Positions 8,579-17,105 of a stretch of DNA of 64,000 bases are shown in pieces. Source of the DNA: Xanthocytophaga flava (GTDB taxonomy: Bacteria > Bacteroidota > Bacteroidia > Cytophagales > 172606-1); assembly GCA_030068525.1 (NCBI GenBank), contig JASJOS010000009.1, forward strand, positions 124,001 through 188,000, written 5' to 3'. The position numbers were made by a program, and so were the translations under genes. A model generated the notes under the pieces. It was not told where the DNA came from. It made no database searches and saw only the letters and a list, made by a program, of their open reading frames with translations. How positions within the stretch are numbered: the stretch's first letter is position 1; every line of letters starts with the position of its first letter.

Positions 8579-9661
8579 ATGTCATTACTAGAAAGAGAAA
8601 ATCTATTCCGTTTGTTACGGTCTGGTGAACGGGTAAATGCCTTATTGGGACTTACTCTCGCTGAGGAACTGAATGTAGATATTCAGCCTTTCCTGGAAGA
8701 CATTGAGATACTATACTCATGGATGTATAATAAGCAGGATACAACCACTATCGAGACAGCACAGAAAATTGTGACGATATTTTCCTGTGAAAAGCTGGTT
8801 GTTTCTGATTGGGACCCGGAAGTGAATGCTGTACCTATACCTGTACAAATAGGCTATCTCCTCAATGTAAAGACATTAAGGATCTTGGGAGAGATGATTG
8901 ACAATATTCCTGCAGAAATAGGAAAGTTAACACAACTGACTGAATTATATATTGCCGGCACCCAAAAACTCAACTCACTTCCTACTAATATTGGAAAGTT
9001 ACATCAGTTGCAATCATTGACTCTATTGTTGCATGGTTTTCAGGATTTTCCAAAAGAAATACTATCGCTTACAGCGTTACAATACCTCAATCTGGAATCT
9101 AATTTTCTTACTCAGCTTCCCACACAGATTGGACAACTCACCCAACTGACCGAACTGCGGTTGGTGAGTAACCAGATTGAGAGATTACCAGCAGAGATTG
9201 GTCGCCTGGTACATCTCTCCGTACTTGATATGAATCAAAACCGATTGACTTCCCTTCCCGCTGAGATCGGAAATCTTACCCGGCTTGAGACATTATTCTT
9301 TTCTGTCAATTTATTAGATACATTGCCCTCCGAGATTGGCAAGCTGGTGCGAATTGAAAGAGTATTTCTGGTAGAAAATAAATTTGAACTGTTTCCGGTG
9401 GTACTGATGCAGCTTACTCAGTTAAGAGATTTGTATCTGTCTAAAAATCATCTGCGTGTTATTCCTGCGGACATTGGGTTACTTACTCAGTTGGAAATAC
9501 TAATTCTGGACGAGAACCAACTGGAGTCTTTGCCACCAGAAATAAGTAAGCTGACTAAACTGAAATATTTAAATCTGGTAGGGAATCCACTGACAGTACA
9601 GGCAAGGGCTGATGTAACTAAATGGTTACCGAAATGTATCATTCAATTTGAAGGTTCCTGA
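8579..9661 (+). CDS. leucine-rich-repeat protein
   Basis: 360 residues. About ten 23-residue LRRs of the type LPxEIGxLTxLxxLxLxxNxL cover residues 100-345. An N-terminal helical domain of about 95 residues (MSLLERENLFRLLRSGERVN...) resembles the N-terminus of the LRR protein at 49464-50732 (ERENLF/QKENVL, then a shared LVxSxxxxxE...Dxxxxxx SW pattern). That paralogy sets the ATG at 8579; an upstream GTG at 8534 would add 15 residues absent from the paralogue. There is no signal peptide, so it is probably a cytoplasmic protein-binding scaffold. Partners are unknown. Confidence 0.9.
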   Translation: MSLLERENLFRLLRSGERVNALLGLTLAEELNVDIQPFLEDIEILYSWMYNKQDTTTIETAQKIVTIFSCEKLVVSDWDPEVNAVPIPVQIGYLLNVKTLRILGEMIDNIPAEIGKLTQLTELYIAGTQKLNSLPTNIGKLHQLQSLTLLLHGFQDFPKEILSLTALQYLNLESNFLTQLPTQIGQLTQLTELRLVSNQIERLPAEIGRLVHLSVLDMNQNRLTSLPAEIGNLTRLETLFFSVNLLDTLPSEIGKLVRIERVFLVENKFELFPVVLMQLTQLRDLYLSKNHLRVIPADIGLLTQLEILILDENQLESLPPEISKLTKLKYLNLVGNPLTVQARADVTKWLPKCIIQFEGS

Positions 9662-9706
9662 GCCGATAAGACATGATACCAGCACATATTATACAATTAC
9701 TCCTAT

Positions 9707-10045
9707 CTATATCTTTGACAGGAGCATCTTTTTGGCCATTTGGATCAAAATGCCTATACCGAGTATTAATGCCAGCAGAGAGCTTATCACAACAGCCTTT
9801 ATCTGGACCGTATCTAACATAGAGAAAGACCATAGAACAATTCCAGCTAACATTGCTGCAATAATTTTTCCTGGCCAATGTGCCATTGCTGGTTTTTTCG
9901 GACTGACTATTGAAATTTGCTCCTGTTGATAGGTATCAACAATCAGAGAGGTAAGCTGATCTGAAAAAGAATCAGATGGAGCCTCCGTACCCTCTTGTTT
10001 CAGAATTGTCCGCAGTTGATCTTCTCTAAGTCTGGTTTCTTTCAT
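9707..10045 (-). CDS. membrane protein, probable anti-sigma factor
   Basis: 112 residues. A cytosolic part of about 58 residues precedes two membrane helices (about 60-77 and 84-104). Its ATG overlaps the sigma gene stop by 4 bp, and position plus topology make it the likely anti-sigma partner. Unlike the protein at 4961 it lacks the HxxxCxxC zinc motif, so inhibition would work without zinc. The assignment rests on gene context more than on sequence. Confidence 0.75.
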   Translation of the reverse strand: MKETRLREDQLRTILKQEGTEAPSDSFSDQLTSLIVDTYQQEQISIVSPKKPAMAHWPGKIIAAMLAGIVLWSFSMLDTVQIKAVVISSLLALILGIGILIQMAKKMLLSKI

Positions 10046-10632
10046 AACAGATCTTTTATTTCCTCATCTAACACTCTTTTCAATTCCTGTTCCAGTTGCT
10101 TCCTGGCTCTTAGCAACTGCATCTTGATTGCCGACGTTTTCTTGTCCATGATCTCACTGATTTCGGCAATACTTTTGTCGCCCATGTAATATAATGTCAC
10201 AACCAGATAGTCATCAGGCATCAGGTGACTTAGTGCCTGTTGAACATATTTTTTTCGGTCCTGGTTCTGAAGGTCATTCCATTCAACATGTGCTTCTGTT
10301 TTCAATGACTCCTGCAATAGCGTTGACTCAATCCCAATATGATTTATAGACTGACACTTTCGTTTGGTTAATGCAGTATTATACACAATGCGGTAGAGCC
10401 AAGTAGAAAACTTAGCAGTTTTATTAAACTTGTTAAGGGAGGCAAACGCTTTCATAAAGGCATCCTGCATCACTTCTTCTGCATCTTCTTTGTTGTGAAC
10501 AATCTTCAACGCAATGGTATAGGCCATATTAGTATACCTTTTTACCAGATAGGTCAGTGCCTGCCTGTCCCCACGGATTGCTTTTTCCAGTATCTGCTGT
10601 TCCTGTATGGTATCGCCTGATTGTGTCATCAA
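10042..10632 (-). CDS. ECF-type RNA polymerase sigma factor
   Basis: 196 residues. Region 2 (about residues 24-92) carries EEVMQDAFMKAFASLNKFNKTAKFSTWLYRIVYN; region 4 (about 128-180) carries DKSIAEISEIMDKKTSAIKMQLLRARKQL. It is a different ECF subgroup from the factor at 4374, judging by low similarity outside the core. It is coupled by a 4-bp overlap to the membrane protein downstream. The divergent gene at 10761 encodes a DUF6249-like membrane protein, which may be its target or part of its circuit. Confidence 0.93.
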   Translation of the reverse strand: MMTQSGDTIQEQQILEKAIRGDRQALTYLVKRYTNMAYTIALKIVHNKEDAEEVMQDAFMKAFASLNKFNKTAKFSTWLYRIVYNTALTKRKCQSINHIGIESTLLQESLKTEAHVEWNDLQNQDRKKYVQQALSHLMPDDYLVVTLYYMGDKSIAEISEIMDKKTSAIKMQLLRARKQLEQELKRVLDEEIKDLL

Positions 10633-10760
10633 GGTATTAGACTATTGATCTAGCCGATTGGTCACACATTTTCTTTTTTTTATAAAATACATCCTACTAA
10701 TGTGACCATTTGGTGATACGTATAGTCTTATGTGAAAAATAACAAAACATATCTACTTAT

Positions 10761-11108
10761 ATGCAAGTAACATCAGCCATTGTATTAATTGCTCTACCAC
10801 TTATTCTGACAATTTTTGGTATCGCTTACTATTACATTACTGCCCGTAACAAAGAACGGATGAGTGTTCTGGAAAAGGGTTTACCTCCGGACTACTTTAA
10901 AGATACTCCCAATTTTTTTCCTTTTATACTCATGCTTGGTATTGTAAGTACAGGCATTTCATTAGGTATCGCGCTTGGAGCATATTTATGGTCACTGGAA
11001 ATTGAGGCGATGAGAGGTTTTATCTTCCCTTTTGTCATTTTCTTTTCCTTAGGTATCAGCCTGATAGTCTCCTACTTTGTACTAAAGTCTATACAGAAAA
11101 AAAACTGA
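10761..11108 (+). CDS. small membrane protein, DUF6249-like
   Basis: 115 residues with three membrane helices (about 5-26, 52-75 and 84-108). The loop RNKERMSVLEKGLPPDYF links helix 1 to helix 2 and resembles the LKNKIVEKGIDHTM loop of the protein at 5482. It starts 128 bp from the divergent ECF sigma gene. Its association with sigma/anti-sigma pairs at both loci suggests a role in the envelope response, but no activity is known. Confidence 0.78.
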   Translation: MQVTSAIVLIALPLILTIFGIAYYYITARNKERMSVLEKGLPPDYFKDTPNFFPFILMLGIVSTGISLGIALGAYLWSLEIEAMRGFIFPFVIFFSLGISLIVSYFVLKSIQKKN

Positions 11109-11133
11109 TTTTTACTCTTTACTACTTACAACT

Positions 11134-11812
11134 ATGACTACACTCAAATTAATAGCCTTTTATCTTTGTATCCTGTTCGTTTCAGTTCCGAATGTTTTTT
11201 CTCAATCCGGAAAAGATAGCTATTCCAAAGAATTCGATATGAGAGAAAATATCCCTTTCAGCTATCGATCTGGCATCATATGAAGGCGTTTATAAATCGG
11301 AGACAGAGGGAGAACGAATTATTGCCTATGAAGATGACCGACTGGTATTGTATTCCAAAGGAGGAGGGAAAGTCAAGTTAGTACCTTATGCCAAAGATAG
11401 ATTTTATTTGTCCAATCAACTGGCTACGCTGGAGTTTGCTAAAGATATCACTACAGATTCCTGCTCATTCATTCTACAGCGTATAGGTACTCCTGTCTTC
11501 TGGAAACGTACTGAGAAAAATGTTCAAAAGTATAGTGCCATTCCACTTTCAGTTGAGGCATTGAAAAGATACACAGGTGCCTATCAGTTTGTACCTGAAT
11601 TTGTTATTACTATTACTCTGGAAGGAAATACATTATATGGAAAAGCAACCGGACGGGGTCAGATGAAACAGGAAATTCTTCCGTATGCACCAGACAAATT
11701 TTTCGCCAAAAATCTGGATGCCACCCTGACATTTATGCTAAATGAACAAGGTGTAATTACAGGAATGATTCTATTTCAGAATGGTGAGAAAAAGGCGCAG
11801 AAGATCAATTAA
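11134..11812 (+). pseudogene. frameshifted secreted protein, DUF3471-like repeats
   Basis: An ATG at 11134 starts a good signal peptide (LKLIAFYLCILFVSVPNVFS) but that frame stops at 11282. A second frame, offset by one base and open from 11243, continues with LSAIDLASYEGVYKSE and runs to the stop at 11812. The frames join near the A-run at 11246-11249; the total span of 679 bp is one base more than a multiple of three. The product would have two copies of a roughly 85-residue domain like the DUF3471 module found behind beta-lactamase-family hydrolases. Either the gene is broken or a base is wrong. It follows the membrane protein gene by 25 bp. Confidence 0.75.
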
Positions 11813-11832
11813 CTAAAAGGCTACTATAAATA

Positions 11833-11864
11833 GGGTAGAGGTGAAGACAATAGTACCTCTACCC
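11833..11864. terminator. 10-bp hairpin terminator
   Basis: GGGTAGAGGT pairs perfectly with ACCTCTACCC. It lies between converging genes ending at 11812 and 11939 and may act in both directions. Confidence 0.65.
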
Positions 11865-11938
11865 GAAGTAGTCACTTTTGGGTTTGAGTAAACCCAATCA
11901 GATTTTATGTGAAAAGTTTCTACTGGATATGTAGTAGT

Positions 11939-12610
11939 CTATTGTGCGATACTCTCCACCATAAAGTCAATGGTAAGTTCAACAATCTCTTTGTGGTGGT
12001 TCAGGCCCCAGTAAGCAGGGTATAAACCATCTCCCCAGCCAGAGGCAAACATCATCACATTTAAATCAGCTTGTGGATCTGGAAAGTGATTATTCCAGTC
12101 CCCATCCAGGGAAGAATACTGGTTTTGAGAAGAATACAATTCAAATTCATCTGCCAGGATATCGTCATAGTAACTTTTCTCTGTGTTTGTATGAAGCTCA
12201 TTTATTTTCTGCTGATACAACACATTGGTTTGTTCATCCAGAAAACAAGCTAGTCCGGCATCCACTGCGAACCCGAAAAAATCATCTTCCTCCAACTTCT
12301 GGAGTTCATCGATATCCATATCTTCAGAGACTGCCAGTAGCCATTGAGTAGCTGTTTCCGTGTTAAACTTAATCTTGGCAAATGCAATACGATAATGCTC
12401 AGGTTCTACCTCCCGAATATATAGCACAACCGGGTATTTGCCAGGGGTAACGGCTTTAACAAAAGGTTTACCTTCCGCAAGGAAAAAAGGGTCTCCTGCT
12501 ATGATTCTTCCTGTAGGCAGGTTTAGTTCTCCAATCGGTACTTCGATCAGCTTTGTCAGGTTATTGGACGCAGACAAATCAAAATAGATTTCTATGTCGT
12601 TGTGGTTCAT
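11939..12610 (-). CDS. DUF4241 domain protein
   Basis: 223 residues from the chosen ATG at 12610; an in-frame ATG at 12661 would add 17 residues that do not fit the family start. The conserved series IIAGDPFF, GKYPVVLYI, FAVDAGLACFLDE and FASGWGDGLYPAYWGLN matches DUF4241 proteins across their whole length. These proteins are cytosolic and common in Bacteroidota and Actinobacteria, often in immunity or toxin-neighbour settings; biochemical activity is unknown. It is monocistronic here. Confidence 0.85.
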   Translation of the reverse strand: MNHNDIEIYFDLSASNNLTKLIEVPIGELNLPTGRIIAGDPFFLAEGKPFVKAVTPGKYPVVLYIREVEPEHYRIAFAKIKFNTETATQWLLAVSEDMDIDELQKLEEDDFFGFAVDAGLACFLDEQTNVLYQQKINELHTNTEKSYYDDILADEFELYSSQNQYSSLDGDWNNHFPDPQADLNVMMFASGWGDGLYPAYWGLNHHKEIVELTIDFMVESIAQ

Positions 12611-13263
12611 TATAAAGTTTTTAATTCTGAACTTATTATAGTGTAATTTACAAAGCTGCAATGGCAGACTTTGTTTAAACTACCTCACTGTATTAGGATT
12701 TGCTGCTTACACAATAGTGTGGACAATTTTGAGAGAATCGGGGAGAAACTCAAGCCTTTGCGCAAAGATATTTTCAGATACCTTTAGACGACAAGCTGAA
12801 ACGAAAAGCTCCTATGCCTGTCATTTCTGATAGGGTAGTAATAAGTCTGTCTTAACAATATTGATTCGGAAAATGGGTTGTTCAGAAAAATACAATCTCC
12901 TCTTAAATTTGATAAATAGCAGACATATACCTCAGATGTAGCAAACCCACTGATCAGTTAGTACTAACAGATCTTTTGTAACACAAATACCAGCAATATC
13001 TATCTGACTGAGAACATGGGGTAGATTGCACGGTTATCAAATTTAGGGCTAGAAAATGCTACTATAGTATTCCTATCCCGATAAAGCTCATTCAGGTAGG
13101 TTAGTTTGTTTGAATGTTTGTTATCCTATAACTTTATGGCATTATTTACCCTAACATGCGAACCGTACCCTATTTCCTTTCAGCATGAAAGTAGTATATA
13201 TAACGAGTGATTTGCCACAATTGGCTGTTAGAGAAATGGTACAATTAAATATGTTTTAAGTTC
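12611..13263. other. long intergenic region, no feature seen
   Basis: About 650 bp between divergent genes. No frame looks coding on either strand. I saw no repeat, strong hairpin or known RNA. It may hold promoters for both neighbours. Confidence 0.5.
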
Positions 13264-14043
13264 ATGGATAAAAGTCATCTCTGGATAGAAATAGCTACGG
13301 CTTCACTCTTGGCTCTATTACCCTTGTTATTTCCAAGAGGTAAAGATGCCAAACACCAGTTTACCACTCAGGAAATAAATCTGATGGCTCCCCAGATGCG
13401 TCGCTTCACCTGGATCAGCGTAATTGTTGTATTAGTAGTTTTGTTTCTGTGTGTAGCCTTAGCTATTGATTTGCTTTTGAATCTACAAAGCCTGATGCCT
13501 TCACAACAATTTGCACATCCTTTTACATTTATGGATATCTACTGGTTCTTTCCCGGTATGGGCTTGGGTTTTGCCCTCAGTATTTATGTAGTTGATTGGG
13601 TGCTACGCCGCATAATTGGATCACAGTACGATTTGCTGTCTGAGATGAGTAGTCAGCAGTATGGCATCAACGCCAAAGCGGCTATGCGGGGCTTGGCTAT
13701 CTTTGGAGCAGTAGCAGGGAGTATCGGTGTCTTTCTGGGCTATGACTGGTACGCCGGTGTACGCAAGCCAGAACAGCAGATTGTTATTAATCCTTTTTTG
13801 AGTTTTTCCGAGCATACTTATCCTCTACAAGATATAGCGTCACTTACCTACGTAGATTATTACGCAAAAGAAAATGGGAATTTATTCCACCTCCCGTATT
13901 ACCAGTTTCGGTTTCGTGATGGTTTCCAATGGGATAGCCGTGAAGGCTTTCGGCATGTGGCTTATGGGGAAGATAGTCTTACAGTAGCCTACATTATTCA
14001 GCAAACGCATTTATCTATAGATACCACCCAGTTGGTTGAGTAG
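13264..14043 (+). CDS. polytopic membrane protein, unknown
   Basis: 259 residues. Hydrophobic helices are at about 8-24, 48-72, 90-114 and 142-162. The C-terminal 90 residues are soluble and beta-rich (FLSFSEHTYPLQDIASLTYVDYY, then YYQFRFRDGFQWDSREGFRH) with the look of a PH-like membrane-protein tail, as in the bPH/DUF families. No catalytic motif. It is transcribed alone and is followed by a hairpin at 14085. Confidence 0.8.
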   Translation: MDKSHLWIEIATASLLALLPLLFPRGKDAKHQFTTQEINLMAPQMRRFTWISVIVVLVVLFLCVALAIDLLLNLQSLMPSQQFAHPFTFMDIYWFFPGMGLGFALSIYVVDWVLRRIIGSQYDLLSEMSSQQYGINAKAAMRGLAIFGAVAGSIGVFLGYDWYAGVRKPEQQIVINPFLSFSEHTYPLQDIASLTYVDYYAKENGNLFHLPYYQFRFRDGFQWDSREGFRHVAYGEDSLTVAYIIQQTHLSIDTTQLVE

Positions 14044-14084
14044 TAAGGAGAAGTAGCCATTGTATGCATAGTGATTAAGACAAA

Positions 14085-14122
14085 GTATCCGTCCGAGGAC
14101 ATATATTCGCCCGGACGAATAC
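14085..14122. terminator. hairpin between converging genes
   Basis: GTATCCGTCC pairs with GGACGAATAC with one wobble. It is placed between convergent genes ending at 14043 and 14143. Confidence 0.55.
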
Positions 14123-14142
14123 CTACCAGTTGTATCATACTA

Positions 14143-14832
14143 TTATTTCCTGGATTGCTGGGTTTTTAATTCCTTGATAAAAACTTCATATCCTTCTATA
14201 TCATTTACAATTTCCCAGGCACGCTTGTATTCAGGTATACCATTCCGATATCGGTTGTCCAGCCATGAGTATATCTCTGTTTTATTCATTTTAAGTAAAA
14301 CCATTTTTTCCAATGCCATTACATGAAGGTGATTGAGCACCACAGCAGGTTCAGATGCATACTTCTGGCGCATAGCAGATACCTCATATACAGACCGAGT
14401 GTAGGTATGCATGATCTCATGAAAAAGTATTTCAGGAAAAGCCCATAGCGGTCTGGGTTTCTCAGCAGAAGACAAAAAGTTTTTCATAGGAATAATCAGC
14501 GGAGAGCTCATTGCTGTAAAATCGCAGGCTGTAAGTGTTGCCTGCATTTCCTTATAAGGGAAAGGAAGTCGGATTTCATTGAGTGCTGTTTTCAGATATA
14601 CAGGTCCTTCCGTATCCCACAATTTCTGAAACTCGTTCAGCCTTCTGAGAATTTCATCGGCGTCTTCCTGTTTGACAGGCTTGTTCATTGATAGTCCGCA
14701 TTCTTTGTCAAATGGACCTCCGTTTTTGAGATAAATCAGATAGATCACAGGAGTCTGCACTGAATTACTCTGACTTTTCGCAAGAGTAAGTGCAGATAAA
14801 ACCAGGCAAGCAGATAAAATGATTTTATGCAT
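14143..14832 (-). CDS. secreted protein with HExxH zinc-protease motif
   Basis: 229 residues with a signal peptide (residues 1-20). H138-E139-I140-M141-H142 lies in a hydrophobic helix (PEILFHEIMHTYTR), the zinc-binding and catalytic motif of gluzincin/metzincin peptidases. A third zinc ligand may be an acidic residue downstream (VYEVSAMR or DIEGYE), but I cannot fix it. I do not recognise the family. It could be a periplasmic metallopeptidase or a degenerate peptidase-like binder. Confidence 0.75.
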   Translation of the reverse strand: MHKIILSACLVLSALTLAKSQSNSVQTPVIYLIYLKNGGPFDKECGLSMNKPVKQEDADEILRRLNEFQKLWDTEGPVYLKTALNEIRLPFPYKEMQATLTACDFTAMSSPLIIPMKNFLSSAEKPRPLWAFPEILFHEIMHTYTRSVYEVSAMRQKYASEPAVVLNHLHVMALEKMVLLKMNKTEIYSWLDNRYRNGIPEYKRAWEIVNDIEGYEVFIKELKTQQSRK

Positions 14833-15142
14833 AGATTTGTGATGTTAAAAAATAGTGTTTTTAAGAGTGTACCCACTAAATCTTCCTGGTACAACCCTAT
14901 CTCTGTTATTAGTAGCAAAAGATAAGGGGTTGGTAATCATGTGGTTTAGTAAAAGTAGGCGTGCAGTCTGGCTAATAGCCTCTTTAACCCGTATACTTCG
15001 AAGCTATCTTTTTTTAGAAGTCAAGATGTATAACAGTTCAGATAAATGTTTTGCTAAGGCTTTGGACAACATCAGCAAAAAAAATCAAAGGTATATGCCC
15101 TGATTTAGCACGATTGCAGATCAGCTACTTAAATCAAATGAT
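14833..15142. other. intergenic region, no gene called
   Basis: A frame of about 80 codons on the plus strand from 14855 has no family resemblance and poor composition, so it is not called. The inverted-repeat element begins at its right end. Confidence 0.4.
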
Positions 15143-15344
15143 GAAGCTGTTTAAACAAATTTTAAAGCAGCGAAAAGGCAAGATTTTGAAGCGAGACGAG
15201 TTATTTACCTATAGGCCAATCGCAACATAGCCAGCGGCTATGGACCGGAAAATAGGCGAAGGCGCAGCCTATGTGTTTTTAGTTCTTAAAGAACTTTATT
15301 ATTATCTGCCTTTGCAGCCTTTACTAATTTGTTTAAACAGCTTC
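15143..15344. mobile_element. MITE-like element with 19-bp terminal inverted repeats
   Basis: GAAGCTGTTTAAACAAATT at 15143-15161 is repeated as its perfect reverse complement at 15326-15344. The arms extend inward with imperfect pairing (AAAGCAGCGAAAAGGCA against TGCCTTTGCAGCCTTT), and the centre holds another hairpin around CATAGCC/GGCTATG. The whole is 202 bp, has no open frame, and is flanked by GAT on both sides, a possible 3-bp target duplication. This is the form of a non-autonomous miniature element; no related transposase is in the window. Confidence 0.65.
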
Positions 15345-15400
15345 GATAGCTAAAGCATCCAGACAATCATTGTAGGGGCAAAATTTTTGAAAAAATGGCA

Positions 15401-16603
15401 CTACTTATTCTGTATAAGTTTTGTACCATATTTTTTCAAAACAGTTAGAAATTTGCTCCGGTCTTCCAGGTAGATATTGCTCATCAGAATAATGCCCATT
15501 TGTTTCGTAAACAGGATATTGGTACTTACTCCCGGATCGTCCCCATCGTGTCCTATAAATCCATCGTTATACAGATTCCACAATACTCCCTTGTTACGGT
15601 TTTTTAAACTAAAGTTTTCAGGCAAATGATCAGCAGAGAAGGCTGGAGTGAACATCAAATGGTATGAGTCTTTATCAAGCAAGGTAGAGTGATCTGCCAG
15701 ACCTCTCATCATTTCCTGTACATAGTTACTCAAGTCCTGTGCTGAGGTACGTAAGCCTCCATCCGGATAGGTAATTAATGAGTAAAAGGGAATGGCAATT
15801 TCAGTAGTAAAATAAGGGGTGGCATGCTGGTTCTGTATAGGCTTTTCCAGAAACCAGCTGGAGTGATGCATTCGCAAAGGTTTTAAAATGTTGGTCTGAG
15901 TAAAGTCGGCAAAGGACATTCCGGCTTTGACTTCAATCAGATAAGCTAGTAATGCGGAGCCGATATTACTGTAACTAGACCGGGTACCTGGTGAGGAAGG
16001 ATAAAAGTTCTTCTGTGTATACAATGTCCCTTTCGGAGTAAGATAATTTTGCAGAAAACCCTGTAAGGTTGTATCCTGTATACCACCTACGTACCCATAT
16101 TGGTGCATGAAAGTCTGTAGGGTAGGGTCAATGGTGGCAGTGTGCCTAAACAGGTAGGAACGATGATAAATACTATCATTATCTATAATACCAGAGGTAT
16201 GCGTAACTAAATGTTTAATCAGAATAGGCTGATTGGGAAAAGAAGGATTCTCTACCTTAAAAGGAAGTATGGTATTGATGTCAGTCTCCAGGGTAAAGTA
16301 TCCTTTTTCAATGGCTTTCATCAGGGCAACAGCAATGAAGGTTTTACTAACCGAACCGATATTCTCAATCGTATTTATCGTAAAGGGTTGCTTGTTTTCC
16401 CTGTTTGCCCAACCAAGAGATTTTTTGTACACAATTTTATCCTGATTTACGATCACCACGCTCAAGCCTGGCAGTTTAGCTTCCGCACTTAATTTTGTCA
16501 ATGCCAGATCCAGGGAATCACGATAATTTTGTGCCAGTAAGACTGCAGACCCTGCTTGAGAGAGCAGAAAAAAGAATAGGATTTTAAGAGATATTGGATG
16601 CAA
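15401..16603 (-). CDS. class C beta-lactamase-family serine hydrolase
   Basis: 400 residues with a signal peptide (about 1-25). The SxxK motif is S84-V-S-K87 (IGSVSKTF), the tyrosine motif is Y211-S-N213, and a C-terminal H-D-G replaces the K-T-G box near residue 354 (GHDGDDPGV), as is common in esterase/peptidase members. VTHTSG near 134 is also typical. The family includes DD-peptidases, esterases and AmpC; the substrate here is unknown. It is periplasmic or lipid-free secreted and monocistronic. The next gene upstream is 500 bp away. Confidence 0.9.
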   Translation of the reverse strand: MHPISLKILFFFLLSQAGSAVLLAQNYRDSLDLALTKLSAEAKLPGLSVVIVNQDKIVYKKSLGWANRENKQPFTINTIENIGSVSKTFIAVALMKAIEKGYFTLETDINTILPFKVENPSFPNQPILIKHLVTHTSGIIDNDSIYHRSYLFRHTATIDPTLQTFMHQYGYVGGIQDTTLQGFLQNYLTPKGTLYTQKNFYPSSPGTRSSYSNIGSALLAYLIEVKAGMSFADFTQTNILKPLRMHHSSWFLEKPIQNQHATPYFTTEIAIPFYSLITYPDGGLRTSAQDLSNYVQEMMRGLADHSTLLDKDSYHLMFTPAFSADHLPENFSLKNRNKGVLWNLYNDGFIGHDGDDPGVSTNILFTKQMGIILMSNIYLEDRSKFLTVLKKYGTKLIQNK

Positions 16604-17105
16604 TTTAGTATTGAATAGAATTAAGAATAAGGACTGTCAGGAATCTAAAAGAGGTGTTTTTTTCCATTTTGACAATAAAAATACGGTTTTGTTTCACCAA
16701 TCCTATACTTTCAGACTCATCACTCGAATTTATTAAAAGTATCCTGATAAATCCTAAGTGGTTTCTACTAGTAGTGAAAACATCTACTAATAAAGAGCTA
16801 CATGAATCTATTATTTAGGGCAACACGCAATAAACATTTTTAGTGTAAATAATAAGTAAGAATACTGGAATTAATAAAAAATATCTGAGAAGCCTATTGA
16901 TGAGGCATGCTTTTTTGGTGAAACCCTATATCATAAGAGTTCATATGATAGAATTGATAAATAGCATAAAACAGTAAAAGCCTCCTGTTTTCGGGAGGCC
17001 TTTGCATTCATACTAGCCAGCTTGTTTATACTGGCAAGTTCAACTTCTACCCGCACATCAATCTCTTTAATAGTCTACTAAACAACACAAACACCTTAAA
17101 CCAGT
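16604..17105. other. intergenic region upstream of transketolase
   Basis: About 500 bp between divergent genes. A hairpin at 16976-17003 is the only structure seen. It is AT-rich, and no coding frame or repeat was recognised. Confidence 0.45.
16976..17003. terminator. GC-rich hairpin in transketolase leader region
   Basis: AAAGCCTCC pairs with GGAGGCCTTT around a T-rich loop. A T-tract follows on the minus strand only, yet no minus-strand gene ends here. It lies about 100 bp before the transketolase start, so it could be an attenuator or the end of an unseen RNA. Confidence 0.4.

Noticed and set aside
14855-15103. 82-codon plus-strand frame before the MITE-like element
   Set aside because: No family resemblance and composition like intergenic DNA.
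15401-16603. Serine hydrolase considered as an antibiotic-resistance AmpC
   Set aside because: The KTG box is replaced by HDG, which fits esterase/peptidase members rather than a true AmpC.
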